From positions 62,001 to 126,000 of the forward strand of contig LJKL01000009.1 in the NCBI GenBank assembly GCA_001421175.1: a stretch of DNA of 64,000 nucleotides. Reading direction: 5' to 3'. Within the stretch, counting starts at the first letter, position 1. Every line of letters starts with the position of its first letter. Positions 45,535 to 53,570 of the stretch are shown piece after piece. A program made the position numbers and the translations under genes. The notes under the pieces were generated by a model. It ran no database searches. It was given only the letters and a program-made list of their open reading frames with translations, and was not told where the DNA came from. Source of the DNA: Methanomassiliicoccales archaeon RumEn M2 (GTDB lineage Archaea; Thermoplasmatota; Thermoplasmata; Methanomassiliicoccales; Methanomethylophilaceae).

Positions 45535-46835
45535 GCTTCTTATTGCTCGATTTCACGATGTCCGTAGCTATGCCCATGAGGCTGGCACCGTACATCTTGT
45601 CCCTTCCCTCGGCGGTTATGTATACAGTCTCGTCCTTCTCTGACAGGGTTATGAGGAACCATCCGGACTCCATATCGACTCTCCAGCCCTCCGCTTCGCT
45701 CAGGTTATCATATTCCAGAGCGAAGACCTGGTCATGTATGGACCTGGAGATCTCCTCCTTGTCGCCGTGATAGGGGATCGAGAAATCGGATTTGAAGCTG
45801 GGGGTGATACCGCTCACGATCTGGCTCAGATTCGTTTCCCCGGCTATCTTGGCCATGAGAGCACCGGCCGTGATACCGTCCAGAGAATACGAGACGTTCG
45901 GGAATACGAAATACCCGTTCATGTTGCCTCCCATATCAAGCCCCTTGGCCTTGACCGCTTCGCCCAGAGACCTGTGCCCTCTCCTGGTCCAAGTTATCTC
46001 AGATGACTGCAGGGCGTCAGTGACCGAAAGCGAAGCGTCTACGGGAAGCGCGACCTTCTTCGGTTCCATATTCGCCATGAGCACGGCAAGGGTTGCCCCT
46101 CCGTCCAGGTATTCACCGTTCTCGTCGAATACCCCGAGGCGTGTGCCGTTGCTGTTGAAGGCTATTCCGATGCTGCCGGGACTGGACTTCACAGACCGTG
46201 ACAGGTTCTTCAGGTTCTGCTCCTCGGGAGCAGGAGCTCTTCCCGGGGATCTGCCGTCAGGGTGGCAGTTTATGGAAGTCAGATCGGCGCCCAGATCGGC
46301 CATTAGGTGAGGGGCGACAAAGCATGTGCAGTCCGACGCGCAGTCCATGACCACATGGCAGTCCACGTTGCCCACGTACTCAGTGACTCTGGATCTGTAG
46401 TTCTCCAGACCCCCGGTCACCTTTCTGATCCTCCCGACGCGGGAGTAGGGGGGGGAGCTCCTTCTCCGTTTCCAATCCGGAGCTGACAGCTTTCATCTGG
46501 GACTCGGTGAAAAGGGACCCGTCGATGTTGCTGAGGAACATGCTGTTTATGTCCGTCCTGTCCGGCGACCCTATCATTATGCAGCATTCGGATCCCTTGG
46601 AGGAGAAGGGCATGGCGGGTGCGGCCATTCTGCCTGCATCCCTCACATCCCCGCCGGCCGCGGTTATGCCTGCGCACACGGTATAGAATGCCATTGTGCT
46701 GCTGCGGCGCAGGTTCCGGGAGATCAGCACAGTCTTGTACTGCATCCCTATGGTTTTACCTACGTTTATTATGAATTCGGGGGAAAGTCTCCCTTCCGTG
46801 GTGCCTCTGATTTCGGACGATGTCGTAGGTGCCAT
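45524..46835 (-). CDS. degenerate phosphohexomutase family protein (reading frame broken by one base)
   Basis: The four-domain phosphomannomutase/phosphoglucomutase fold is recognisable: SSEIRGTTEGRLSPEFIINVGKTIG at the start, ISRNLRRSSTMAFYTVCAGI, GVFDENGEYLDGG and the long C-terminal part. Catalytic sites are changed: the phosphoserine loop TASHNP is replaced by GSPDRT (about residues 89-94), and the metal loop DGDxDR by NSNGTR. A single extra C (run of seven at 46448-46454) shifts the frame; with six, the sequence continues ELPPYSRVGRIRKVTGGLENY without a gap. ATG 46835 lies 29 bases from a TATA box. It may be a non-catalytic or regulatory paralogue of the enzyme at 29573. Confidence 0.8.
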
Positions 46836-46860
46836 CGCGACGACTAATCCCGTTCGGTTT

Positions 46861-46868
46861 GATATATC
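46861..46868 (-). promoter_or_regulatory. TATA box of the degenerate phosphohexomutase gene
   Basis: GATATATC is centred 29 bases before ATG 46835, giving a leaderless mRNA and excluding the upstream in-frame start at 46874. Confidence 0.55.
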
Positions 46869-46963
46869 TTTCAATCGGGGCGGGCATCCCTCCTCAGCAC
46901 CAAGTTAGATTTATATACATTCATTTTTCAAAAAAGAGGCTGGATAGAAAAAAATGGAAAAAA

Positions 46964-46973
46964 TTATATATAT
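46964..46973 (+). promoter_or_regulatory. strong TATA box of the 72-aa protein gene
   Basis: TTATATATAT sits in a very AT-rich stretch (46905-46990) that also holds a second TATA-like TTTATATAC at 46909-46917. The leader from about 46995 carries GAGGGG, six bases before ATG 47030. Confidence 0.55.
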
Positions 46974-47029
46974 TGGCGATAGCAATGTATGTTTTGCTGA
47001 GCCAGCAGGCTAAGTTGAGGGGACAGAAA

Positions 47030-47248
47030 ATGGTGATGCAGAAGATTACTTTTGAGAGAGCTAAGACAATAGCCATGAACAAGGGACTGAAACCCGGGAA
47101 GGTCAAGGGCACTGACGGGGTGCAGTTCACCAAGGGAATGAACGACAGGCTTACTCTGATCGGTTGGGATGAGTTCGAGGCCGCCCTTAAGAAGAGGGGC
47201 CTCGCGGTCTACGAGTCCGGCGGTTGGATGAAGATAATGAAGGCATAA
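47030..47248 (+). CDS. conserved-looking 72-aa basic protein, function unknown
   Basis: MVMQKITFERAKTIAMNKG is followed by LKPGKVKGTDGVQFTKGMND and LIGWDEFEAALKKRGLAVYE, ending in a basic GGWMKIMKA. Two short helices and a strand pair with many Lys suggest a small nucleic-acid binding fold. The ATG at 47030 has GAGGGGA six bases upstream. Its promoter is the most AT-rich in the window, so expression is probably high. I do not recognise the family. Confidence 0.72.
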   Translation: MVMQKITFERAKTIAMNKGLKPGKVKGTDGVQFTKGMNDRLTLIGWDEFEAALKKRGLAVYESGGWMKIMKA

Positions 47249-47290
47249 GCCTTCGGCAAAGGTCTTCCCGGGCGCCCAGCCCGGTATCAA

Positions 47291-47299
47291 TTTTTATAC
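47291..47299 (+). promoter_or_regulatory. TATA box of tRNA-Leu
   Basis: TTTTTATAC is centred 28 bases before the tRNA 5' end at 47324. Confidence 0.6.
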
Positions 47300-47323
47300 C
47301 ACAACGCTTTACTGCTGCCTTGC

Positions 47324-47408
47324 GCAGGGGTTACCGAGCTTGGCCAAAGGTGCTAGATTCAGGGTCTAGTTGTTCAGGCATTCGAGGGTTCAAATCCCTT
47401 CCCCTGCA
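47324..47408 (+). tRNA. tRNA-Leu (anticodon CAG)
   Basis: This is a type II tRNA of 85 bases: acceptor GCAGGGG/CCCCTGC, anticodon stem CTAGA/TCTAG with loop TTCAGGG, a long variable arm (TTGTTCAGGCATTC region), T arm GAGGG-TTCAAAT-CCCTT and discriminator A. CCA is not encoded. It reads CUG. Confidence 0.94.
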
Positions 47409-47426
47409 CTCATCCCCCTTTCTGCA

Positions 47427-49624
47427 TCACATTTTCGTTACTGTGAGTCTGAGCGCGTTCAATACCACCGAGAGGGACGACAGGGACATCGCCCCCGCGG
47501 CTATCATCGGATTCAGAAGGGGTCCTCCGACCAGATAGAGGGCCCCCGCGGCTATGGGTATCCCTATCACATTGTAGATGAAGGCCAGGAAGAGGTTCTG
47601 CTTCACGTTTCTGAGGGTTGCCCGCCCTATCCTCGCTACCGCGGGAACGCTGCGGACATCGTTGCTCATTATCACCACATCCGCGGACTCCATGGCTATG
47701 TCAGTGCCGGACCCGATGGCGATACCCAGATCGCTCTTCACGAGGCCGGTGCATCGTTTATCCCGTCCCCCACCATGGCCACCCTGCGTCCGCTCTCCTG
47801 CAGAGCGGAGACGCCCTCCACCTTCTGCCACGGCATCATATGCGCCATCACCTCATCTATTCCCGCCTGGGCCGCTATAGCGCGGGCGGTGGCCTCGCTG
47901 TCACCGGTTATCATGACAGATCCGATGCCCATGGATTCAAGGGATGCGACAGCCTCTCTGCTCGACTCCCTTATCCTGTCCGAGACAGCTATGATCCCGT
48001 TGAGGGCGCCCCCGGACGCGACATACATCACGGTCTTGCCCTCCCCCGATAGCTTGGAGAATCCCTCCTCCAGGCGGGAGACGTCTATCCCGTTATCGTC
48101 CATGAGGCTCCTGTTGCCGATGAGGACCTCAGAACCGTCCACCGAGGCTCTGAGGCCGCTGCCCACCAGAGCCTCGAAGGATTCGGGACCCGATATCTGC
48201 ATCCCCTCGCCCTCTGCGTATTCGACGACGGCCCTGCCGACGGGATGCTCCGATCCGTATTCGGCGGAGGCCGAGATCCGCAGCATGGTGTCTCTCTCGA
48301 TCAAGGACACCAGATCGGTGACAACGGGCCTTCCCTCAGTCAATGTGCCAGTCTTATCAAAGACAACAACATCTATCCCTGCTGCGGTCTGAAGAGCTTC
48401 TGCGTTCTTGAACAATATACCCATGTCCGCGCCGCGCGTGGTTCCGACTATTATCGCCAGAGGCGTCGCCAGTCCAAGTGCGCAAGGGCACGCGATGACA
48501 AGCACGGACACAAGCACGGTAACGGAGAACTCAAGGCTCTTGCCCGATATGAGCCAGATGAGTGCCGAGATCACGGCTATCGATATGACCGCAGGCACGA
48601 AGTAACGGACCACAGTGTCAGCTATGCGGGCTATGGGCGCTTTGGTGCTCTGCGCATCCTCCACCATCTCCACTATATGGGATAGCACGGTGTCATCGCC
48701 GGTATGCACCACTGAGACCTCCAGGCGGCCGTTCATGTTCACCGTACCCTCGTAAACGGAGCTGCCCTCCGTCTTGTCCGCAGGGACGCTCTCCCCCGTG
48801 AGCATGGACTCGTCCACGGCACTGGTTCCGGAGATAACGGTTCCGTCGGCAGGGAATCTTCCACCCGGTCTCACGATCAAGACATCCCCGACGACAAGAC
48901 TGGCCTTCGGTACCTCATATTCCTTGCCGTCCACCAGCACAGTGGCGGTGTCAGGGGACAGGGTCATGAGCTTCCTGACAGCATCCCCCACTCTTTTCCT
49001 GGACCCGGACTCCAGATAGTTTCCGAAGAGGATCAGGGTGATGATCATCGCAGCAGATTCGTAATAGAAGTGGGCGTGAGCCCCCTGGGTGAATACCTGG
49101 TAAGTTATGAAGAGGCTGAATATGAAGGAGGCCGACGTCCCCAATGCCACCAGGGAATCCATGTTCGGGTTCAGACGTATTATGTTCGTGAACCCGTTGA
49201 TGAAGAATCGCCTGCCTGCATACAGGCACGGTATGCAAAGTGCCAGCTGCAGTATTGCGTGCACCTGCGGGTCGGTCCCTATCAGGAAATCGAGGTTGAG
49301 GCCCAGCATAGGGCCCATGGATATTATGAAAAGGGGTATGGCGAAGACAGCTGACAGTATCAGGTCGTTTCGCAGGACCCTGACGGCCCTCTCTTCCTTT
49401 TCGGAGTCATCATCTCCGGATGATATGCCGTAGCCCTTCGATTCAACAGTATCGAATATTTCCTGAGGAGACAGCACCTCAGGGTCGTACTCCACCACCG
49501 TCCTTCCTGTTGCCAGATTGACGGATATCTCGGAAGTGCCCGCCAGATCCCTAAGCCCACGCTCTACTGCCGCTGAGCATGCAGCACAGGTCATCCCTGT
49601 GACCTTGAAGGAGATCTTGGCCAT
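47427..49624 (-). CDS. copA: copper-exporting P1B-type ATPase (reading frame broken by one base)
   Basis: CopA pumps Cu(I) out of the cell. The protein has one N-terminal metal-binding domain with GMTCAAC (Cys 13, 16), the GESVPADK actuator, the membrane CPC motif in ACPCALGLATP, the phosphorylation site DKTGTLTEG, the SEHPVG motif and GDGINDAP. The frame breaks straight after GDGINDAPA and the C-terminal helices (LGIAIGSGTDIAMESADVV to the end at 47427) continue in another frame. One missing G at 47744-47745 (GGG expected on the plus strand) restores about 732 aa. The copper chaperone gene precedes it by four bases. Confidence 0.92.
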
Positions 49625-49628
49625 ATCC

Positions 49629-49847
49629 TCATTCCGTGACCGAATACCCGGCCTCGGTTATGGCGGCCCTGATCCTCTCCACAGTGTCGTTTGTCAGGTT
49701 ACCTTTCACGACCACTGTGCCCTTGGAGCTGCTGGCCTTACAGGATTTCACGCCTTCGACGGATGATACGGCCTTAACGACCCTGGCCTCGCAGTGGCCA
49801 CAGGTCATTCCCGCCACTTTCAGAGTTACAGAATCAGAGCTGAACAT
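49629..49847 (-). CDS. copZ: copper chaperone of the heavy-metal-associated domain family
   Basis: This 72-aa ferredoxin-like protein binds copper through MTCGHC (Cys 16 and 19) after the first strand, and hands it to CopA. The rest (VEGVKSCKASSSKGTVVV, then AITEAGYSVTE) is typical of the fold. It lies four bases before copA and the ATG is at the predicted transcription start. A GAACG/CGTTC dyad just upstream is a candidate operator for copper-dependent control. Confidence 0.93.
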   Translation of the reverse strand: MFSSDSVTLKVAGMTCGHCEARVVKAVSSVEGVKSCKASSSKGTVVVKGNLTNDTVERIRAAITEAGYSVTE

Positions 49848-49855
49848 GCAATAAG

Positions 49856-49869
49856 GAACGTTTCCGTTC
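49856..49869. promoter_or_regulatory. inverted repeat in the copZ-copA promoter
   Basis: GAACG and CGTTC flank TTTC between the probable TATA box and the copZ start, where a bound repressor would block transcription. Confidence 0.45.
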
Positions 49870-49878
49870 TATTTTAGT
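49870..49878 (-). promoter_or_regulatory. TATA-like element of copZ-copA
   Basis: On the minus strand this reads CTAAAATAG-like sequence, centred about 27 bases before ATG 49847. Confidence 0.4.
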
Positions 49879-49889
49879 ATATCATAAGC

Positions 49890-50166
49890 TCACTGTATCA
49901 GGGCAACTGCCATGCCGATCAGTGAGACTATGATGAGCAATACCCCGAAAGCTGCCCATTTGCGGTCCTTTCCATATGCCAGGGATATCGTGGCGGCGAC
50001 GACCCCTGCAAATGGGGATAGTATGAGGATCAGAACTGCAAGCCACGTCAGACCTTCTCCGTAAGGGGACCCGGTATACCCCGGCCATGAGGCCGATGAC
50101 CGCGATCGCGACACTCAGGATGACGCACAACCTGAGGGTCTTGGCTATGCTATCCAAGAGGTTCAT
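49890..50166 (-). CDS. small membrane protein, DUF1634-like (reading frame broken by one base)
   Basis: The start (MNLLDSIAKTLRLCVILSVAIAVIGLM) and the rest (SPYGEGLTWLAVLILILSPFAG, then KDRKWAAFGVLLIIVSLIGMAVAL) are in different frames. One extra C in CCCC 50079-50082 explains this, and without it the protein has about 91 residues and three membrane helices. DUF1634 proteins regularly accompany TauE/SafE transporters, as here, where the start overlaps the TauE stop by four bases. It is probably an accessory subunit. Confidence 0.72.
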
Positions 50167-51002
50167 ACGTAACCTCCCGCATGAAGAAGCATCAGGACCG
50201 CAGAGGCCATCAGCAGCAAGGAGAAGTACTTCTTGAGGGAGGAAGCATCGATGCGGGCCGATATCCTTGTTCCCGCCTCAGCACCGATGACGGACCCGAT
50301 GATCAGGAATGCGGCCATCCCAAGAGGCACCGAACCGTGGATAAGATAGACGACCGCACCGCTGAAGGCGGTTATTCCCAGAGAATAGCTGCTGGTGGCT
50401 GCCGCCGCCTTGATCGGCATCTTCATGTATATGTTCATGATGGGAACCTTGATCACCCCGCCTCCGACACCTGTCAGGCTGGATATCATCCCGGCGAACA
50501 TGGAGCCGATCGTTCCGCCGGTCTTGTGCTCCACATCGTAGCATACGGTTTCCCCGCACTTCAGATCGTTGTACTCGAACTCCCCGTTCCCATTCTCCGG
50601 GATGTTCTCGCTGCCTCCGTTCCTTATCATGCGGTAAGCACTGAAGATCATCACCACGGAGAACACAGCCATCAGTATCCAGTCCTCAAGGTACACGGCG
50701 ACCATGGCACCGATTATCGCACCCGTGACTCCCCCGATCTCGAGCATGAGCCCGATCCGGATATTCGGAACGCCCTTGTTCAGATAGATGGCGGATCCCC
50801 ATGAGGATATGGCGATGATGCCGACAAGACTGAGGGCCGCTGCGGACACGGGCGTCAGACCGTAGACGATCGTCAGCACAGGTATGAAGATTATGCCTCC
50901 GCCCACTCCGAGAAGGGCACCCAATATGCCTGCGACTATGCCCAAGATCACAAGGCCGAGAAGGAGCAACGGATCCACTATGAAAGCAATAACGGTCTTC
51001 AT
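50163..51002 (-). CDS. TauE/SafE family transporter
   Basis: This 279-aa membrane protein has two repeats of the family motif: LGALLGVGGGIIFIPVL near residue 28 and ISSLTGVGGGVIKVPIM near residue 172, with about eight helices. The family exports sulfite, sulfoacetate and related organosulfur anions. A cytoplasmic or external insert between the repeats contains two Cys (DLKCGETVCYD). It is translationally coupled to the DUF1634-like gene and lies next to the copper genes. The substrate is unknown. Confidence 0.88.
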   Translation of the reverse strand: MKTVIAFIVDPLLLLGLVILGIVAGILGALLGVGGGIIFIPVLTIVYGLTPVSAAALSLVGIIAISSWGSAIYLNKGVPNIRIGLMLEIGGVTGAIIGAMVAVYLEDWILMAVFSVVMIFSAYRMIRNGGSENIPENGNGEFEYNDLKCGETVCYDVEHKTGGTIGSMFAGMISSLTGVGGGVIKVPIMNIYMKMPIKAAAATSSYSLGITAFSGAVVYLIHGSVPLGMAAFLIIGSVIGAEAGTRISARIDASSLKKYFSLLLMASAVLMLLHAGGYV

Positions 51003-51032
51003 ATAAACTTATCTGGTGTGGAAAAATAGATT

Positions 51033-51896
51033 ATGTCCCAGAGTATAGAGGCTCCCGTGGTCACAGTATTGGTTAGATATTGCGAGATAGGCCTCAAGAG
51101 CGCCCCGGTCAGGAAAAGATTCGAGGCCAGGCTGAAGGAGAACGTCCTGTCCATGCTCGCATATGACAGAGTTGAGGCCCTGGTGTCACAGGCCGGTGCC
51201 AGGATGTATCTGGATACAGAGGACCCGGAGGGGGCTGTCAGGGCAGTCACAAGGGTCTTTGGCATCGCATCCGTATCGGTTGCGGAGCACAGCTCGTCAG
51301 CGATGGAGGACATATGCGCTGCTGCGGAGCTGTATTCCAGGGGAAGGCTCCCGGACGGGAGCTCATTCGCGGTACGTGCCAGAAGGGAAGGTTCACACCC
51401 TTACACCAGCACTGACGTCGGGAGGGAGGCCGGGTCTGCGATATACGAGGCCAACAAGGACCGCGGCATAAGGGTGGATCTGACGCGGCCCGATAAGGAG
51501 TTCTACATAGAGGTCAGGGATTCCGGGGCGTTCATATTCGACACCTACACAAACGGCCCGGGAGGACTGCCTCTCGGTACGCAGGGCAAGGTCATCGCCA
51601 ATACCCGTGACGACCGCGGCCTGCTGTCGGCATGGCTGATGATGAAGAGAGGATGCAAGGCCCTCGTGACAGAGGACTCCGACCTTCTGAGGAACTATGA
51701 CCCGGGCCTGAGGATCGCGGAAATGTCCGAGGCGGAGAAAAGGGACGACGTCATGGGCATCGTTCTGGGATCCTCCGTCGCGGATGACATATCTTCCTCG
51801 GCGGAGTGCCGCATCCCTGTCTACTTTCCCACCATAGGGATGGACGATGCAGAGGTATCGGCCCGTATGGTATCAGTCACAGAAGGAAAATTTTGA
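51033..51896 (+). CDS. ThiI-like THUMP protein lacking the PP-loop motif
   Basis: This 287-aa protein starts as ThiI, the tRNA 4-thiouridine synthase: an N-terminal ferredoxin-like domain (VRYCEIGLKSAPVRKRFEARL) and a THUMP RNA-binding domain (FAVRARREGSHPYTS, then VDLTRPDKEFYIEV). The family junction GPGGLPLGTQGKV is present. At the place of the ATP-binding PP-loop (SGGIDSP) it reads NTRDDRG, followed by the conserved AWLMMKRGCK. The remaining AANH domain is about 100 residues shorter than usual, so it is unlikely to adenylate tRNA. It may bind tRNA without catalysis. Confidence 0.82.
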   Translation: MSQSIEAPVVTVLVRYCEIGLKSAPVRKRFEARLKENVLSMLAYDRVEALVSQAGARMYLDTEDPEGAVRAVTRVFGIASVSVAEHSSSAMEDICAAAELYSRGRLPDGSSFAVRARREGSHPYTSTDVGREAGSAIYEANKDRGIRVDLTRPDKEFYIEVRDSGAFIFDTYTNGPGGLPLGTQGKVIANTRDDRGLLSAWLMMKRGCKALVTEDSDLLRNYDPGLRIAEMSEAEKRDDVMGIVLGSSVADDISSSAECRIPVYFPTIGMDDAEVSARMVSVTEGKF

Positions 51897-51900
51897 ATAG

Positions 51901-51916
51901 CCCCGGAAGCCCGGGG
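51901..51916. other. short palindromic hairpin between convergent genes
   Basis: CCCCGG and CCGGGG flank AAGC just after the ThiI-like stop. No T-run follows, so a terminator role is uncertain. A second hairpin, AAGGGGC/GCCCCTT, overlaps the L15e stop. Confidence 0.3.
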
Positions 51917-51946
51917 TAATAGGTTTGGAAAGAAGGCAGAAGGGGC

Positions 51947-52582
51947 TTACTTGCCCCTTCTTCCCTTGGCTTTGATGGAAGGCCTGACCTTCTCGGCGCC
52001 CTTCCCCTTGTTGCGGAGACCGCGGCCTCTCACACCTGCGGAAGTCAGTCCGCGGTAGGGGCGGCCCTTGTGCTTGCTGTAGCAGATCCAGTTGATCTTG
52101 GGGTCTGCCTGTATGACGGGATGGCTCCAGTCGACGAGTATGACCTCGTACCAGATGTACTGCCCGTTCTCCCCTACCCAATAGGAGTTCAGAACCTCCA
52201 GGTTGGGGTATCTTGCCTGCGTTCTCTCCTCGATGACCCTCTGGAAGTTCTTACCGCCGGTCATCTTCAGGATACCCTTTCTCTTGGCTCTCCTTCCGGA
52301 TTTGATCTGCCTCTTACCGAAGGATCCCTTCTTGACCCTGCCCCTTACGAGGACGTATCCCTGCTTGGCCTTGTAGCCGAGGGCTCTTGCCCTGTCGAGC
52401 CTGGTGGGTTTCTCTATGCGGCAGAAGTTCTCCTCCCGCCTCCAGATGATCCTTCTCTGTTTGTTCAGGTCCCCTATATAGGTCTGGGACGGGCTTTTCC
52501 ACGCATCCGCTATGTAGGAGTACATGCTCTTACCGCGGGGTGCGGGAGCCTTCTCTTCGTTATTGTTGTTCTGGGTTGCCAT
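51947..52582 (-). CDS. rpl15e: 50S ribosomal protein L15e (eL15)
   Basis: This 211-aa archaeal/eukaryotic L15e has the [13 protein letters not shown] start, [21 protein letters not shown], the [20 protein letters not shown] segment and the [23 protein letters not shown] tail. An N-terminal Asn/Glu-rich extension ([13 protein letters not shown]) precedes the core. Its TATA box is the CTTTAAATAC-like sequence around 52667-52680, giving a leader of about 60 bases. Confidence 0.96.
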   Translation of the reverse strand: MATQNNNNEEKAPAPRGKSMYSYIADAWKSPSQTYIGDLNKQRRIIWRREENFCRIEKPTRLDRARALGYKAKQGYVLVRGRVKKGSFGKRQIKSGRRAKRKGILKMTGGKNFQRVIEERTQARYPNLEVLNSYWVGENGQYIWYEVILVDWSHPVIQADPKINWICYSKHKGRPYRGLTSAGVRGRGLRNKGKGAEKVRPSIKAKGRRGK

Positions 52583-52701
52583 TAAGCATCACCTATTCCG
52601 GATTCACCTTTGTGGGGCACATCTCCGTCGGAATCTAAGTTCCGCATCGTCTTGAATGATGGGCCTGTATTTAAAGATACAACATGAGAGACCATGACAG
52701 G

Positions 52702-52713
52702 CTTTTTAAAATC
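52702..52713 (+). promoter_or_regulatory. TATA box of the first zinc-ribbon membrane protein
   Basis: The stretch CTTTTTAAAATC is centred 25 bases before ATG 52733, predicting a leaderless mRNA. Confidence 0.55.
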
Positions 52714-52732
52714 ATATGCGCCTGAGCATTAC

Positions 52733-53074
52733 ATGAGATATTGTGTCAGCTGCGGAAGCCAGATGGAGGACGGAACCGAATTCTGCCCCAAATGCGGCGT
52801 GAGGAACGGGGAGTCCGTCAAATTCGACCCTGTCAGAAGCGACAGCGGCGATATGAACCCCGCGGCCATAGTGCTCGGTATACTGGGAATCCTGCTCGGT
52901 CTGTTCGTTCCCATAATCGGATTGATACTCGGTGTGATCGGGATCGTGCTGTCCAGTAAAGGGAGCGTCGGCCATAGGAACACGGGTTTCGTGCTGTCGG
53001 TCCTTGCGATATTGGTGTCCGTGGTGAGCTGGATATTCGGTGCGATCATCCTCATGAGCCTGTATGGCTATTGA
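52733..53074 (+). CDS. zinc-ribbon membrane protein
   Basis: This 113-aa protein has an N-terminal zinc ribbon (YCVSCGSQM and FCPKCGVR), a short linker and two hydrophobic segments separated by SSKGSVGHRN. The membrane part (AAIVLGILGILLGLFVPIIG, then SVLAILVSVVSWIFGAIIL) resembles DUF4190-type proteins. The ATG is set by the TATA box spacing. A second protein of the same plan follows at 53198 and a third, frame-broken one is at 6839. Function unknown. Confidence 0.78.
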   Translation: MRYCVSCGSQMEDGTEFCPKCGVRNGESVKFDPVRSDSGDMNPAAIVLGILGILLGLFVPIIGLILGVIGIVLSSKGSVGHRNTGFVLSVLAILVSVVSWIFGAIILMSLYGY

Positions 53075-53165
53075 GGGCCCGATGCCGAAGATCCTTCCCC
53101 GCGATTCCGGAGCAAGCATCAGGACCATCGGCGGTCAGCGCCGTGATCCCTGGCAGGGAAGAGGG

Positions 53166-53175
53166 ATATTTATAC
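53166..53175 (+). promoter_or_regulatory. TATA box of the second zinc-ribbon membrane protein
   Basis: ATATTTATAC is centred 28 bases before ATG 53198, so the mRNA is probably leaderless. Confidence 0.55.
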
Positions 53176-53197
53176 TCAGATTTTGATTGCGTTATCA

Positions 53198-53569
53198 ATG
53201 GCGGAATGCGTTTTTTGCGGGAGCCATGTGCCAGACGGCAGCGATCACTGTCCCAATTGCGGCTCTTCGGTGACCTCGCCCGGGGCGTATCAGGAAAAGC
53301 CCGCGGTTCAGAATGAGAATACAGGACCTCCGGGAGTCGCAAGCTTGGTCTTGGGTGCGATGGGGATCGCAGTAGGCGTGCTCTTCGTTCTCGGCTCTTT
53401 GCCATTCGACGTCGATCCCTTCGTGTTGAATCTCACTCTCATACTTTGGGGGATAGTCGGATTGGCGATCACTAAGGACAAGGGGCCTGCCGCATCCTTC
53501 GGCAGGATACTGTGCATGGGCACCATGGTCCTGGGCATCCTGGGCCTCACAGGATTCTTCGAGATGTGA
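53198..53569 (+). CDS. zinc-ribbon membrane protein
   Basis: This 123-aa protein has an N-terminal zinc ribbon (ECVFCGSHV and HCPNCGSS), a polar linker and three short hydrophobic segments (SLVLGAMGIAVGVLFVLGSL, NLTLILWGIVGLAI, MGTMVLGILGLTGF). It shares the layout but little sequence with its neighbour at 52733. Separate TATA boxes suggest independent control. It ends one base before the convergent polB stop. Confidence 0.76.
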   Translation: MAECVFCGSHVPDGSDHCPNCGSSVTSPGAYQEKPAVQNENTGPPGVASLVLGAMGIAVGVLFVLGSLPFDVDPFVLNLTLILWGIVGLAITKDKGPAASFGRILCMGTMVLGILGLTGFFEM

Positions 53570-53570
53570 C

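Noticed and set aside
51942-51962. Hairpin AAGGGGC/GCCCCTT as terminator of the ThiI-like gene
   Set aside because: It overlaps the L15e coding end and lacks a proper T-run, so it may simply reflect coding sequence.
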